Of a stretch of DNA of 64,000 nucleotides, positions 1 to 7,135 are shown one piece after another. Location of the stretch: positions 1 to 64,000 of the forward strand of contig UQER01000007.1 of NCBI GenBank assembly GCA_900540205.1, in the 5' to 3' direction. A program made the position numbers and the translations under genes. Origin of the DNA: an uncultured Porphyromonadaceae bacterium. GTDB taxonomy: Bacteria; Bacteroidota; Bacteroidia; Bacteroidales; Muribaculaceae. Below the pieces are notes generated by a model. It saw nothing but the letters and a program-made list of their open reading frames with translations, made no database searches and was not told the DNA's origin. The first letter of the stretch is position 1. Each line of letters opens with the position of its first letter.

Positions 1-124
1 CGAAGATGTAGGAATAGCTGGCTATGATCTTGTCGATGGCGCCGTTGGCCCGGAGTGGGGCCAGGTTTACACGTGAATCGTTGTTCATCGTGAGGTTATA
101 CTTGTTGGAGTAACCTTTGCCGAG
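1..124 (-). pseudogene. 3'-end fragment of a TPR gene, second copy
   Basis: Positions 1-124 match positions 1693-1816, the 3' end of the complete TPR gene downstream, with 5 mismatches. Translated on the minus strand it gives the same C-terminal residues (GKGYSNKYNLTM to SYSYIF). Four differences are synonymous and one changes Ser to Asn, so the copy was probably coding when it diverged. Upstream of the match the frame runs about eight codons into unrelated sequence and meets a TGA (149-151). The homology therefore stops abruptly where the SatD cassette begins. The fragment continues to the left out of the window, so its true length is unknown. It could be a truncated tandem paralogue or a duplicated insertion target. 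Confidence 0.75.
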
Positions 125-128
125 AACT

Positions 129-175
129 GCAACCTGTTTTGGTTGCAATCAGTAAAAGCAACCTAATATAGTTGC
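129..175. promoter_or_regulatory. Tandem palindromic operator candidate of the SatD cassette
   Basis: Two inverted repeats with the same half-sites lie in front of the SatD gene: GCAACC-N6-GGTTGC at 129-146 and GCAAC-N8-GTTGC at 158-175. Their centres are about 29 bases apart, near three helical turns. The right arm of the second overlaps the TTG of the probable -33 element. This arrangement fits a repressor binding as dimers on one face of DNA. The SatD protein has a C-terminal helix-turn-helix, so autoregulation is the obvious inference. The first palindrome could also fold as an RNA hairpin, but it lies upstream of the predicted transcription start. Confidence 0.6.
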
Positions 176-202
176 GTAAATCAAAGATAATATTTATTTT
201 TG
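172..202 (+). promoter_or_regulatory. Bacteroidetes-type promoter of the SatD cassette
   Basis: TTG at 172-174, a 20-base spacer, then TATTTTTG at 195-202 match the Bacteroidetes primary-sigma pattern (TTTG/TTG about 19-21 bases before TAnnTTTG). Transcription would start near 208, leaving a leader of about 11 bases before the ATG at 219. Confidence 0.6.
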
Positions 203-218
203 ACAAAAATTACTGATT

Positions 219-857
219 ATGAAAGTTGGTGCAATAATAACAGGCGATATTGTGGATTCCACTAAGATGGTCGCAGAGGAACGTACATCCATGTTGTGTA
301 TGCTGCAATCATTGCCGGATTTACTGATGCCGTTGATAAAAATTGATTTGGAGGTGTTTCGTGGAGATAGCTTCCAGATAAGGGTCTGGAATCCCTCTTA
401 TTCATTAAAGGCGGCTCTTGCCATACGTGCCCATATACGGTCTTTTAAGTTCGCCGAATATAACCGTCAATGGGATGCCAGGCTTGCAATTGGGCTTGGA
501 ACTGTGGAATATGAAAACGATACACTCGCAACAAGTGATGGCGAAGCGTACAGAGTATCTGGAAGAGGCCTTGATGCGATCGGTAAAGGGCGGCTGGTAA
601 TAGAGACTCCTTGGGAAGATGTAAATAAAGAGTTGCGGGTTTCGACTGCTTTTGCTGATGACATTGTTTCCGGATGGACCCAAAGCCAAAGCCGGACCAT
701 GTTTCAAAGTTTGACAACAGATATAAGTCATACTGAAATCGGGAATGTTCTCGGAATTACCCGACAGATGGTAGACAAGGCTTTGAGGGCCGGTAAGGAA
801 GAATTAATAAATATGTATATCAATAGATTCGAGGAACTGATTAAAGAAAGACTCTGA
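219..857 (+). CDS. SatD-family protein with C-terminal helix-turn-helix
   Basis: 212 residues. The N-terminal part resembles the SatD family, named from the Streptococcus mutans acid-tolerance locus. It also looks like a compact class III nucleotidyl-cyclase fold: ITGDIVDSTK at residues 7-16 recalls the first metal-binding Asp motif, FRGDSFQIRV near 47-56 the second, and the stretch from RLAIGLG to SGRGLDAIG the later core strands. Residues about 160-195 (SHTEIGNVLGITRQMVDKAL) form a clear helix-turn-helix, so the protein may sense a ligand and bind DNA. The stop overlaps the next start (TGATG), implying translational coupling with the DUF3307 membrane protein. The gene is more AT-rich than its neighbours. 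Enzymatic activity is inference; the family may be a non-catalytic sensor. Confidence 0.75.
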   Translation: MKVGAIITGDIVDSTKMVAEERTSMLCMLQSLPDLLMPLIKIDLEVFRGDSFQIRVWNPSYSLKAALAIRAHIRSFKFAEYNRQWDARLAIGLGTVEYENDTLATSDGEAYRVSGRGLDAIGKGRLVIETPWEDVNKELRVSTAFADDIVSGWTQSQSRTMFQSLTTDISHTEIGNVLGITRQMVDKALRAGKEELINMYINRFEELIKERL

Positions 858-1586
858 TGAACACCATCATTCTTATAAAACTCATCGCGGCGCATCTGAC
901 GGGAGATTTTATTCTCCAAAGTGATACAATATGTGCCGAAAAATGCTCAACAAGTTTCCGTCAAATACCGTGCACTAATTTTTCATGCTTTAGTTCAAGC
1001 GGTATTGGCCTATGTTTACGTCGCTCAATGGAATTGCTGGATTATTCCTGTCGTGATTGGGATCAGTCATTTCATTATAGATTGGGCCAAAACAATGAGT
1101 AGGAGGAATGACCTTATAAGTTTTTTGTGGGATCAGTTCATACACTTATGCATTATAATAGGTTTGTGGTGGTTCGCATTTGCAGGAATGCATCAACCTG
1201 GTATGTCAAATGAAATATTCTCAATGAAGTTCTGGCTTATTGCGACTGCATATATAGCTGTGCTTGCACCCACTTCTATTTTGATAAAATACTTTATCGA
1301 ATTTGAAAAGTGGATGCCTTCCGATGCTGTTTCTCAGGGATTGCCCAACGCTGGCAAATGGATTGGGTATCTTGAAAGAATATTGATCCTGACATTCATA
1401 TTTACGAATAATATAGAAGGAATAGGGTTCTTATTGGCAGCAAAGTCCGTATTTCGTTTTGGGGAACTTAACAAAGCCAAAGACATAAAGATTACCGAAT
1501 ATGTGCTTATCGGCACATTTGCCAGCTTTACGATTGCGATATTGATTGGATTCGGTATGAACTGGCTCAGTGGTACGTTTTTTTGA
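857..1586 (+). CDS. DUF3307-family membrane protein, apparent +1 frameshift
   Basis: The conserved DUF3307 start (IKLIAAHLTGDFILQSD) is read from the ATG at 857. The rest of the family signature (RALIFHALVQ, SHFIIDWAK, FLWDQFIHL) and the later hydrophobic segments are in the next frame, open from about 921 to 1586. A one-base excess somewhere in about 921-960, for example at the A5 run near 939-943, would explain it. Reading only from the internal GTG at 921 would lose the first membrane helix and the conserved HxxxDFxxQ motif, so a single interrupted gene is preferred. Joined, the product is about 240 residues with several membrane segments. It is coupled to the SatD gene by a TGATG overlap. 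It may be a recent pseudogene, an assembly error or a recoded gene. Confidence 0.7.
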
Positions 1587-1605
1587 ATAGAATTATTCAA
1601 AAAAA
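1578..1605. terminator. Bidirectional terminator overlapping the DUF3307 stop
   Basis: A symmetric hairpin of seven T, GAATA, a four-base loop, TATTC and seven A starts inside the stop region of the DUF3307 gene. It offers a U-run on either strand. Confidence 0.6.
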
Positions 1606-1629
1606 CATCTTCAGATCAGAAAACAAGAC

Positions 1630-1660
1630 AGGCACTGTGGCAAAAGATTGCACAGTGCCT
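1630..1660 (-). terminator. Hairpin downstream of the TPR gene
   Basis: A perfect 10-bp stem (AGGCACTGTG / CACAGTGCCT) with an 11-base loop lies 25 bases beyond the stop of the minus-strand TPR gene. On that strand it is followed by a modestly T-rich stretch, so it probably ends the TPR transcript. It is not a strong U-tract terminator. Confidence 0.45.
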
Positions 1661-1684
1661 GGTTAGTTATGAGGGGTAGGGGTT

Positions 1685-3280
1685 TTACTGTTCGAAGATG
1701 TAGGAATAGCTGGCTATGATCTTGTCGATGGCGCCGTTGGCCCGGAGCGGGGCGAGGTTCACACGTGAATCGCTATTCATCGTGAGGTTATACTTGTTGG
1801 AGTAACCTTTGCCGAGCGCTGTTTCCACGCATTCGGTGGCCTTCTGCAATTCGCCGGCCTGTGCATATAGGCATGCGGCTATATAATTGGTGCTGCCGTC
1901 TGAATCGGTGGCTGATTTCAGGATATTGTCAGCCCAGGTTATGGATTCGTCTTTCTTGCCGCTGAACAGCAATGCGAATCCATGAAGCGAACGGGGCGAT
2001 GTGGCGTCGGTGTCAATGCCGGCCATACGGCGATAGATGGCAAGGGCGTCGGAGTGTTTCTTGAGGCCGTCCTCCATCACCCATCCGCGGTTGAGATAGT
2101 TCATGGGGGCTTCGGGATTGTCGATAATCATCTCTGCGAAAAGAGTAGAGGCATCATCGAATTTTCCCTGCGAGAACAGGATAAGTCCTTTTTCGGTCAG
2201 CACATCCTGATTGGCGGGAAGTTTGGCCAATGCGCGGTCAACGGCAGTCATGGCATCGTCGTAACGCTTCTGTGCACGGCAGATCTTTGCCAATGTAAGC
2301 TGATATTCACCGTTGTCGGCGCCCATGCCGATTGCCCGGTTCACATTGTCGAGAGCCTGCTGGAAATCACAAAGAGCATAATGGCATTCGGCCAGTGAGC
2401 CGTAAATACCGGCGTAGTTGTAGAAGTTTCCGTCAATCAGTTTCTGATAATCGGCAATGGCCTGGGGGAAATGTTCATGAGCCTGCGCTATGACGGCGCG
2501 GATGTAGATAAACATACCCTGCTCGGGAGCCTGATGGATGGCGTTGCTGAGTGCTGTGATTACGGCGGGATAATCGATGTTGGCCATATCGGTCAGCTGC
2601 TGGAACGCCTTGGCGTTGTTGTCAAGACTGATGGCCATAATGAGATCGTCCACCGCACCGGGGTTGTTGCCGAGCATGCGGCGCACGCTGCTGCGGCGCA
2701 CGTACACGTCGCTGTCGGCCGACATCATGGCCACGGCATCGTCCATGTATTCCTGTGCCAGACCGAGATTGTTCTCCTTGACAGCTATACGGGCCAGGCC
2801 GGTGAGTGCCTCGGTGCTGCGGCCATTGTTTGAGCGCAGACGGTTGAAGTCGGTCTTGGCTTCGGCATATTGTCCGAGCTCATATTCGCAGTTGGCTTTC
2901 TGATAAAGAGCCATGAACGATGTAGGGTCGAATTTCAGCGCCTCGCTGAAATCGGCAAGAGCTTCGGCCGGCTTCTCAAGCATCTGATAGATTTCGCCGC
3001 GGAGCAGATGGCACTGGAAAAGCATGTCGCTGTCTGTGGCAGGCGCGAATTTTATGGCATTGTCCACATCGGCCAGTGCGCGCAGATACTGGTTGAACTT
3101 ATAATATTCATTGGCACGGCGGAAATATACCTCGTAGTTCTGAGGGTTCGCCGCAATTTCCTGATTATAAACGTCCATCATGGCCTTTGTCATGGGATCG
3201 TTCATGCTCGATTGTCCCACAGCCCATCCAAAGCTGCCGGCACCGATGATACAAGCTAAAAATAATCTCTTGAAATTCAT
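1685..3280 (-). CDS. Exported tetratricopeptide-repeat protein
   Basis: 531 residues. A Sec signal peptide is visible (MNFKRLFLACIIGAGSFGWAVGQ), so it should be periplasmic or surface-associated. Most of the mature chain is tandem 34-residue TPR units: recurring patterns such as A(L)ADVDNAIKFAP, ALADFSEALKFDPTS, ALDNVNRAIGMG and AMTAVDRALAKLP, roughly residues 40-480. TPR arrays form helical scaffolds for protein contacts; no catalytic domain is seen. It stands alone with about 110 bases to kdsA upstream. Its last 42 codons are duplicated at the left edge of the window, beyond the SatD cassette. The specific partner is unknown. Confidence 0.8.
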   Translation of the reverse strand: MNFKRLFLACIIGAGSFGWAVGQSSMNDPMTKAMMDVYNQEIAANPQNYEVYFRRANEYYKFNQYLRALADVDNAIKFAPATDSDMLFQCHLLRGEIYQMLEKPAEALADFSEALKFDPTSFMALYQKANCEYELGQYAEAKTDFNRLRSNNGRSTEALTGLARIAVKENNLGLAQEYMDDAVAMMSADSDVYVRRSSVRRMLGNNPGAVDDLIMAISLDNNAKAFQQLTDMANIDYPAVITALSNAIHQAPEQGMFIYIRAVIAQAHEHFPQAIADYQKLIDGNFYNYAGIYGSLAECHYALCDFQQALDNVNRAIGMGADNGEYQLTLAKICRAQKRYDDAMTAVDRALAKLPANQDVLTEKGLILFSQGKFDDASTLFAEMIIDNPEAPMNYLNRGWVMEDGLKKHSDALAIYRRMAGIDTDATSPRSLHGFALLFSGKKDESITWADNILKSATDSDGSTNYIAACLYAQAGELQKATECVETALGKGYSNKYNLTMNSDSRVNLAPLRANGAIDKIIASYSYIFEQ

Positions 3281-3391
3281 GTTATGTTGAAAACGTAGAT
3301 ATATTTCAGATGAAACGGGGCAGGATACGATATCCTAAATTATTTAACGTAAAGTTGCGCAATTTGTTTCCGCATGCGGGATTTTTTGCTG

Positions 3392-4252
3392 TCAGACACA
3401 ATTGTCGGGCGTGGCTTTGATGGCATTGACAGCCGCACGGATCAACGACAGATGCGACAGCAAGGAACCCATGAGGTCGAGGCGCAGCATATTTGCGCCG
3501 TCGCTCTTTGCTACAGCCGGATTCTGATGGGTTTCGATGAAGATGCCGTCGACACCGGCGGCTATGCCGGCTCTCGCCACGGTCTCGATCATGTCCGGGC
3601 GTCCGCCTGTCACGCCTGCAGTCTGGTTGGGCTGCTGAAGCGAGTGGGTGACATCAAGTATTACGGGACAACCGTTTTTCTGCATTTCGGGGATGCCGCG
3701 GTAATCGACAATCAGGTCCTGATAGCCGAAGGTGGTGCCACGTTCGGTGATGGCCACATTCATGTTGCCTGCTTCACGCACCTTGTTCACGGCATGCCGC
3801 ATGGCTTCGGGCGAGAGGAACTGGCCCTTCTTTATGTTCACCATTTTCCCGGTCTCGGCAGCCGCTACAAGCAGGTCGGTCTGGCGGCAGAGGAATGCCG
3901 GAATCTGCAGTATGTCCACATATTCGGCAGCCATGGCAGCTTCCTGGGGCGAATGTATGTCGGTGACAACCGGAATGTGGAATGTGTCACGCACCTTGCG
4001 CAATATTTCAAGGGCTTTCTGGTCACCAATTCCGGTGAACGAGTCGATGCGAGAGCGGTTGGCTTTGCGGTAGCTCCCTTTAAATACATAGGGGATGCCG
4101 AGTGCCGACGTTAGCGACGCCACACGCTCGGCGATTTCCATTGCCATTGTCTCTCCTTCAATCACACACGGGCCGGCGAGCAGGAAAAAATTGCCCGACG
4201 GCGATGACATCAGATAGTCGGTGATTGTGGCGGAGGTTGTGGTATGTTCCAT
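3392..4252 (-). CDS. kdsA: 3-deoxy-8-phosphooctulonate synthase (KDO-8-P synthase)
   Basis: About 286 residues from the ATG at 4252 (MEHTTTSAT). A longer reading to 4330 would run back into rsmE and adds no family sequence. KdsA condenses phosphoenolpyruvate with arabinose 5-phosphate, the first committed step to the KDO sugar of lipopolysaccharide. Diagnostic stretches include LLAGPCVIEG, VFKGSYRKANR, VTDIHSP, QIPAFLCRQTDLL, NIKKGQFLSP, ERGTTFGYQDL, DVTHSLQ and FIETHQNPAVAKSDG. It is cytosolic. It follows rsmE on the same strand with about 46 bases between them, probably in the run nupG-like, rsmE, kdsA. Confidence 0.95.
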   Translation of the reverse strand: MEHTTTSATITDYLMSSPSGNFFLLAGPCVIEGETMAMEIAERVASLTSALGIPYVFKGSYRKANRSRIDSFTGIGDQKALEILRKVRDTFHIPVVTDIHSPQEAAMAAEYVDILQIPAFLCRQTDLLVAAAETGKMVNIKKGQFLSPEAMRHAVNKVREAGNMNVAITERGTTFGYQDLIVDYRGIPEMQKNGCPVILDVTHSLQQPNQTAGVTGGRPDMIETVARAGIAAGVDGIFIETHQNPAVAKSDGANMLRLDLMGSLLSHLSLIRAAVNAIKATPDNCV

Positions 4253-4298
4253 TTTGGGTTTATGCTGTTGTTTCGTTGATTCCAGGGGTGAATATACT

Positions 4299-5018
4299 TT
4301 ATTCCAGACCGGCAAGCTGGTTGACCACATGCACCGTCTGGCATGCCATCAGGGCGGCTGTTTCCGTTCGCAGCCGGGCTTCGCCGAGCGACACCGGGAT
4401 GAATCCCGCAGTCAGTGCCTGATTGATCTCCTCGGGTGAAAAATCGCCCTCCGGACCGATGGCTATCACCACATTGGCACCGGGGTGCAACTGCGCGGCA
4501 AGCAGCTGCCGCTCCATGTCGCCTATGCAATGGGCTATGAAGCGCTGTTCGGAGGCCGCTGTGTCTTCAATGAAACGGGTCCATGGAGTCATTTCCGACA
4601 CCTGCGGGCACACAGCCTTCAGGCTCTGCTTCATGGCCGAGATGGCTATCTTCTCCAGTCTCGACTGTTTTATGTCCTTACGCTCCGAACGGGCGCACAG
4701 CAGCGGAACGATGCGGTTTACACCGATTTCGGTCAGTTTCTCCACCATCCATTCCATCCGGTCGATGTTTTTGGTGGGAGCCACTCCGACTGTTATCTCG
4801 CCCTGCCAGAACACCGGCATGTTTTCCCGGCCTATAATCTCCACGCGTGTGCGTTTGGAGTGAGCCTCTGTAATGCGGCAGACGAAGCGGTGGCCCGTTC
4901 CGTCGATTACCTCGATTACATCGCCGGGCTGCTTGCGCAGCACTCGCACACAATGCTGCGAGTCGCTTTCCGGCAGGGTCAATGTGGCTTCTATGTCGGG
5001 TGCATAAAACTGAATCAT
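4299..5018 (-). CDS. rsmE: 16S rRNA m3U1498 methyltransferase
   Basis: 239 residues, the usual length. RsmE N3-methylates U1498 of 16S rRNA using S-adenosylmethionine and belongs to the SPOUT superfamily. The N-terminal PUA-like part carries HCVRVLRKQPGD and VIDGTG. The SPOUT domain has the KNIDRMEWMVEKLTEIGVNRIVPLLCARSERK stretch (about residues 82-115), then AIGPEGDFSPEE and SLGEARLRTETAAL, which form the knotted cofactor site. It lies 45 bases after the nucleoside permease gene and 46 before kdsA, suggesting a shared transcript without functional linkage. Confidence 0.95.
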   Translation of the reverse strand: MIQFYAPDIEATLTLPESDSQHCVRVLRKQPGDVIEVIDGTGHRFVCRITEAHSKRTRVEIIGRENMPVFWQGEITVGVAPTKNIDRMEWMVEKLTEIGVNRIVPLLCARSERKDIKQSRLEKIAISAMKQSLKAVCPQVSEMTPWTRFIEDTAASEQRFIAHCIGDMERQLLAAQLHPGANVVIAIGPEGDFSPEEINQALTAGFIPVSLGEARLRTETAALMACQTVHVVNQLAGLE

Positions 5019-5063
5019 GCCTGATGCGGTTTTGATTGGTTCTGTTGTTGTCTGTAAAATATC

Positions 5064-6392
5064 TTATATCATTCCTTCAGGATCGCTTTCTGTGGCTGCA
5101 TTCAGAGCGGGATCGGCTTTCTGCCGGGTGGTGTTGTCCTTGAATATGAAGAAGAACAGGATGCCCACCAGCAGTGCGTAGCCGGCGAAGATGTACCAGC
5201 ATGTGCGCCAGCCTTCAAGCTGCTCGGCAGGGGAGAGGCCGGCCGGTACGAAGTGATTCACCACAGCCATTGCCGAGAGCGTTCCGATTGTGGCGCCGCA
5301 ACCGTTGGTCATGATCATGAAAAGCCCCTGGGCGCTGCTGCGGATGTCGGGGGTGGTCATTTTATCGACATACAGGCCGCCCGATACGTTGAAGAAGTCG
5401 AACGCAATGCCGTAGACAATGCACGACAGGATGAACATCCATACACCCGAAGCGGGATTGCCGGCACCGAAAAATCCGAAGCGGAACACCCATGCGAACA
5501 TGGCCATGAGCATCACTCCTTTTATTCCGAAGCGTTTCAGACACACGGGGATGAGCAGGATGCACAGCGTTTCGCTGATCTGCGACAATGAGATGAGTGC
5601 ATTGGCGTTCTGTGCAGCCCATGCGTCGGCATAGGCCGGGATGGCTTCAAAACTTGTGATATAGGGGTTGGCGTAGCCGTTGGTGATCTGCAGCGATACG
5701 CCGAGAAGCATGCTGAAAATAAAGAAAACGGCCATCTTCTTCTGCTTGAACAGCTTGAAGGCGTTCAGCCCGAGCGATTCGGTGAGCGAAGCTCCCGACG
5801 CCACTTTGGATGTGGGACATTTAGGCATTGTAAGTGCATACGCCATGAGGATAAAGCTCAGAATGGCCGAAGTGAACAGCTGCATGTATGTGGACTGGAA
5901 ACGGGTGTTTTCCGGACCTACAAAATTCACGAACAGCATGGCGCATATGAACCCGATGGTGCCCCATATACGTATGGGCGGGAAGGCTTTGATCGTATCG
6001 CAGCCCGCTTTGGTGAGTGCGTTGAATGCAACAGAGTTGGCAAGTCCGATTGTCGGCATGAAGAATGCCACCGACAATGTGTAGAGGGTGAAGAGCGGGC
6101 CGAACTGAATCTGGTCGGCAACGAGGCAATATGTTCCGGCGAGAGCCATAAACACGCCAGCAAGCAGATGCGAGAGGCTGAGCATGCGCTGAGCCTGTAT
6201 CCAGCGGTCGGCAATGATGCCGATTACCGACGGCATGAACAACGATACGATTCCCTGGATGGCATAGAACCAGCCGATCTGTTCCTGCAGGCCGTTGCGT
6301 GCGAGGAAATTGCCGAGAGATGTCAGGTAGGAACCCCAAACTGCGAATTCCAGGAAATTCATTATGGAGAGACGAAACTTCAAATTTTTCAT
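5064..6392 (-). CDS. Nucleoside:H+ symporter family transporter (NupG/XapB-like MFS)
   Basis: 442 residues, 12 predicted membrane segments. It starts MKNLKFRLSIMNFLEFAVWGSYLTSLGNFLA, the characteristic N-terminus of the nucleoside:H+ symporter branch of the major facilitator superfamily. It also keeps the family-type GIIADRW loop and the conserved C-terminal half (GLYVDK, RSSAQGLFMIMTNGCG, GWRTCW). It probably imports nucleosides across the inner membrane; substrate specificity cannot be read from sequence. It lies between the bifunctional nuclease gene (67 bases upstream) and rsmE, all on the minus strand. Confidence 0.88.
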   Translation of the reverse strand: MKNLKFRLSIMNFLEFAVWGSYLTSLGNFLARNGLQEQIGWFYAIQGIVSLFMPSVIGIIADRWIQAQRMLSLSHLLAGVFMALAGTYCLVADQIQFGPLFTLYTLSVAFFMPTIGLANSVAFNALTKAGCDTIKAFPPIRIWGTIGFICAMLFVNFVGPENTRFQSTYMQLFTSAILSFILMAYALTMPKCPTSKVASGASLTESLGLNAFKLFKQKKMAVFFIFSMLLGVSLQITNGYANPYITSFEAIPAYADAWAAQNANALISLSQISETLCILLIPVCLKRFGIKGVMLMAMFAWVFRFGFFGAGNPASGVWMFILSCIVYGIAFDFFNVSGGLYVDKMTTPDIRSSAQGLFMIMTNGCGATIGTLSAMAVVNHFVPAGLSPAEQLEGWRTCWYIFAGYALLVGILFFFIFKDNTTRQKADPALNAATESDPEGMI

Positions 6393-6459
6393 TGGAGGTA
6401 TGATTTTGGGTAATTGTAGATTTTGTAAAAGTTTAACTTGTGTGCTGTTTGCAGCCGGA

Positions 6460-7092
6460 TCAGATGGATGGTGGCTGCTGGTTTGACCGCTCTGTCAGTA
6501 TGGCTTTTATACGGGCGGCCAGTTCATATTCTTCATTCTTAATGTGTTCCTGCATCATTTTGTTTAGTTCGCTGTCGCTTTTCGACCGCAGGCTGTCTTC
6601 GGGTGAAGTGGCGGTGTCGGTATCAGTTGCCGTTGAGTGTTCCTCCTTTATTTCTATGATGAATCCTGTTTCCTCAAGGATTTCGGGAGTGGTGTAGATT
6701 GGAGCCTGCGTGCGCATGGCGATAGCTATGGCGTCGGAGGTGCGGGCATCGAGGACTACTTCCTTTCCGTAACGGTCGATCAACGTGAGCTCAGATGAGA
6801 AAATCCCGTCCTCGAACTTATGGATGAACACTTCCTTCAGTTCAATGCCGAACCCATGTGCCATTGAGGCGAAAAGGTCGTGTGTCATGGGGCGGGGTGG
6901 GATAATGCCTTCCATTTTTATGGCGATAGCCTGTGCTTCAGGGGCGCCGACAACCACCGGTATGCGGTACGGCCCGTCGGTCTGAGCCAGAATCAATGCA
7001 TATGCACCAGATTGGATCTGGCTGTAGGAGATGCCCATCACCCGCAGGCGGATGCGTTTCCCGTTATCGTTGTTCTGATTGCTTGTTGGCAT
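6460..7092 (-). CDS. Bifunctional nuclease (DUF151) domain protein with UVR motif
   Basis: 210 residues. Residues about 15-140 form the DUF151/bifunctional nuclease domain: LRVMGISYSQIQ, ALILAQTDGPYRIPVVVGAPEAQAIA, then RTSDAIAIAMRTQAPIY. After an acidic, Ser/Thr-rich linker, residues about 165-205 (SELNKMMQEHIKNEEYELAARIKAI) match the UVR helical hairpin that mediates UvrB-UvrC contacts and also occurs in Clp-associated proteins. Some DUF151 proteins have been reported to cut DNA and RNA, but activity here is inference. It sits 43 bases after mnmA and before the nucleoside transporter gene. Confidence 0.85.
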   Translation of the reverse strand: MPTSNQNNDNGKRIRLRVMGISYSQIQSGAYALILAQTDGPYRIPVVVGAPEAQAIAIKMEGIIPPRPMTHDLFASMAHGFGIELKEVFIHKFEDGIFSSELTLIDRYGKEVVLDARTSDAIAIAMRTQAPIYTTPEILEETGFIIEIKEEHSTATDTDTATSPEDSLRSKSDSELNKMMQEHIKNEEYELAARIKAILTERSNQQPPSI

Positions 7093-7135
7093 TTCGTTAA
7101 TAGGTGGGATTTGGGCGGTCAGTGGTAGCAGGTGG

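Noticed and set aside
921..1586. Independent DUF3307 gene starting at the GTG at 921
   Set aside because: It would lack the first helix and the HxxxDFxxQ motif, which are encoded just upstream in the other frame directly coupled to the SatD stop.
1630..1660. Membership of the TPR-gene hairpin in the 18248/58583 repeat family
   Set aside because: It shares only a loose CACTGTG/CAAAA resemblance, too little to group it with the other two.
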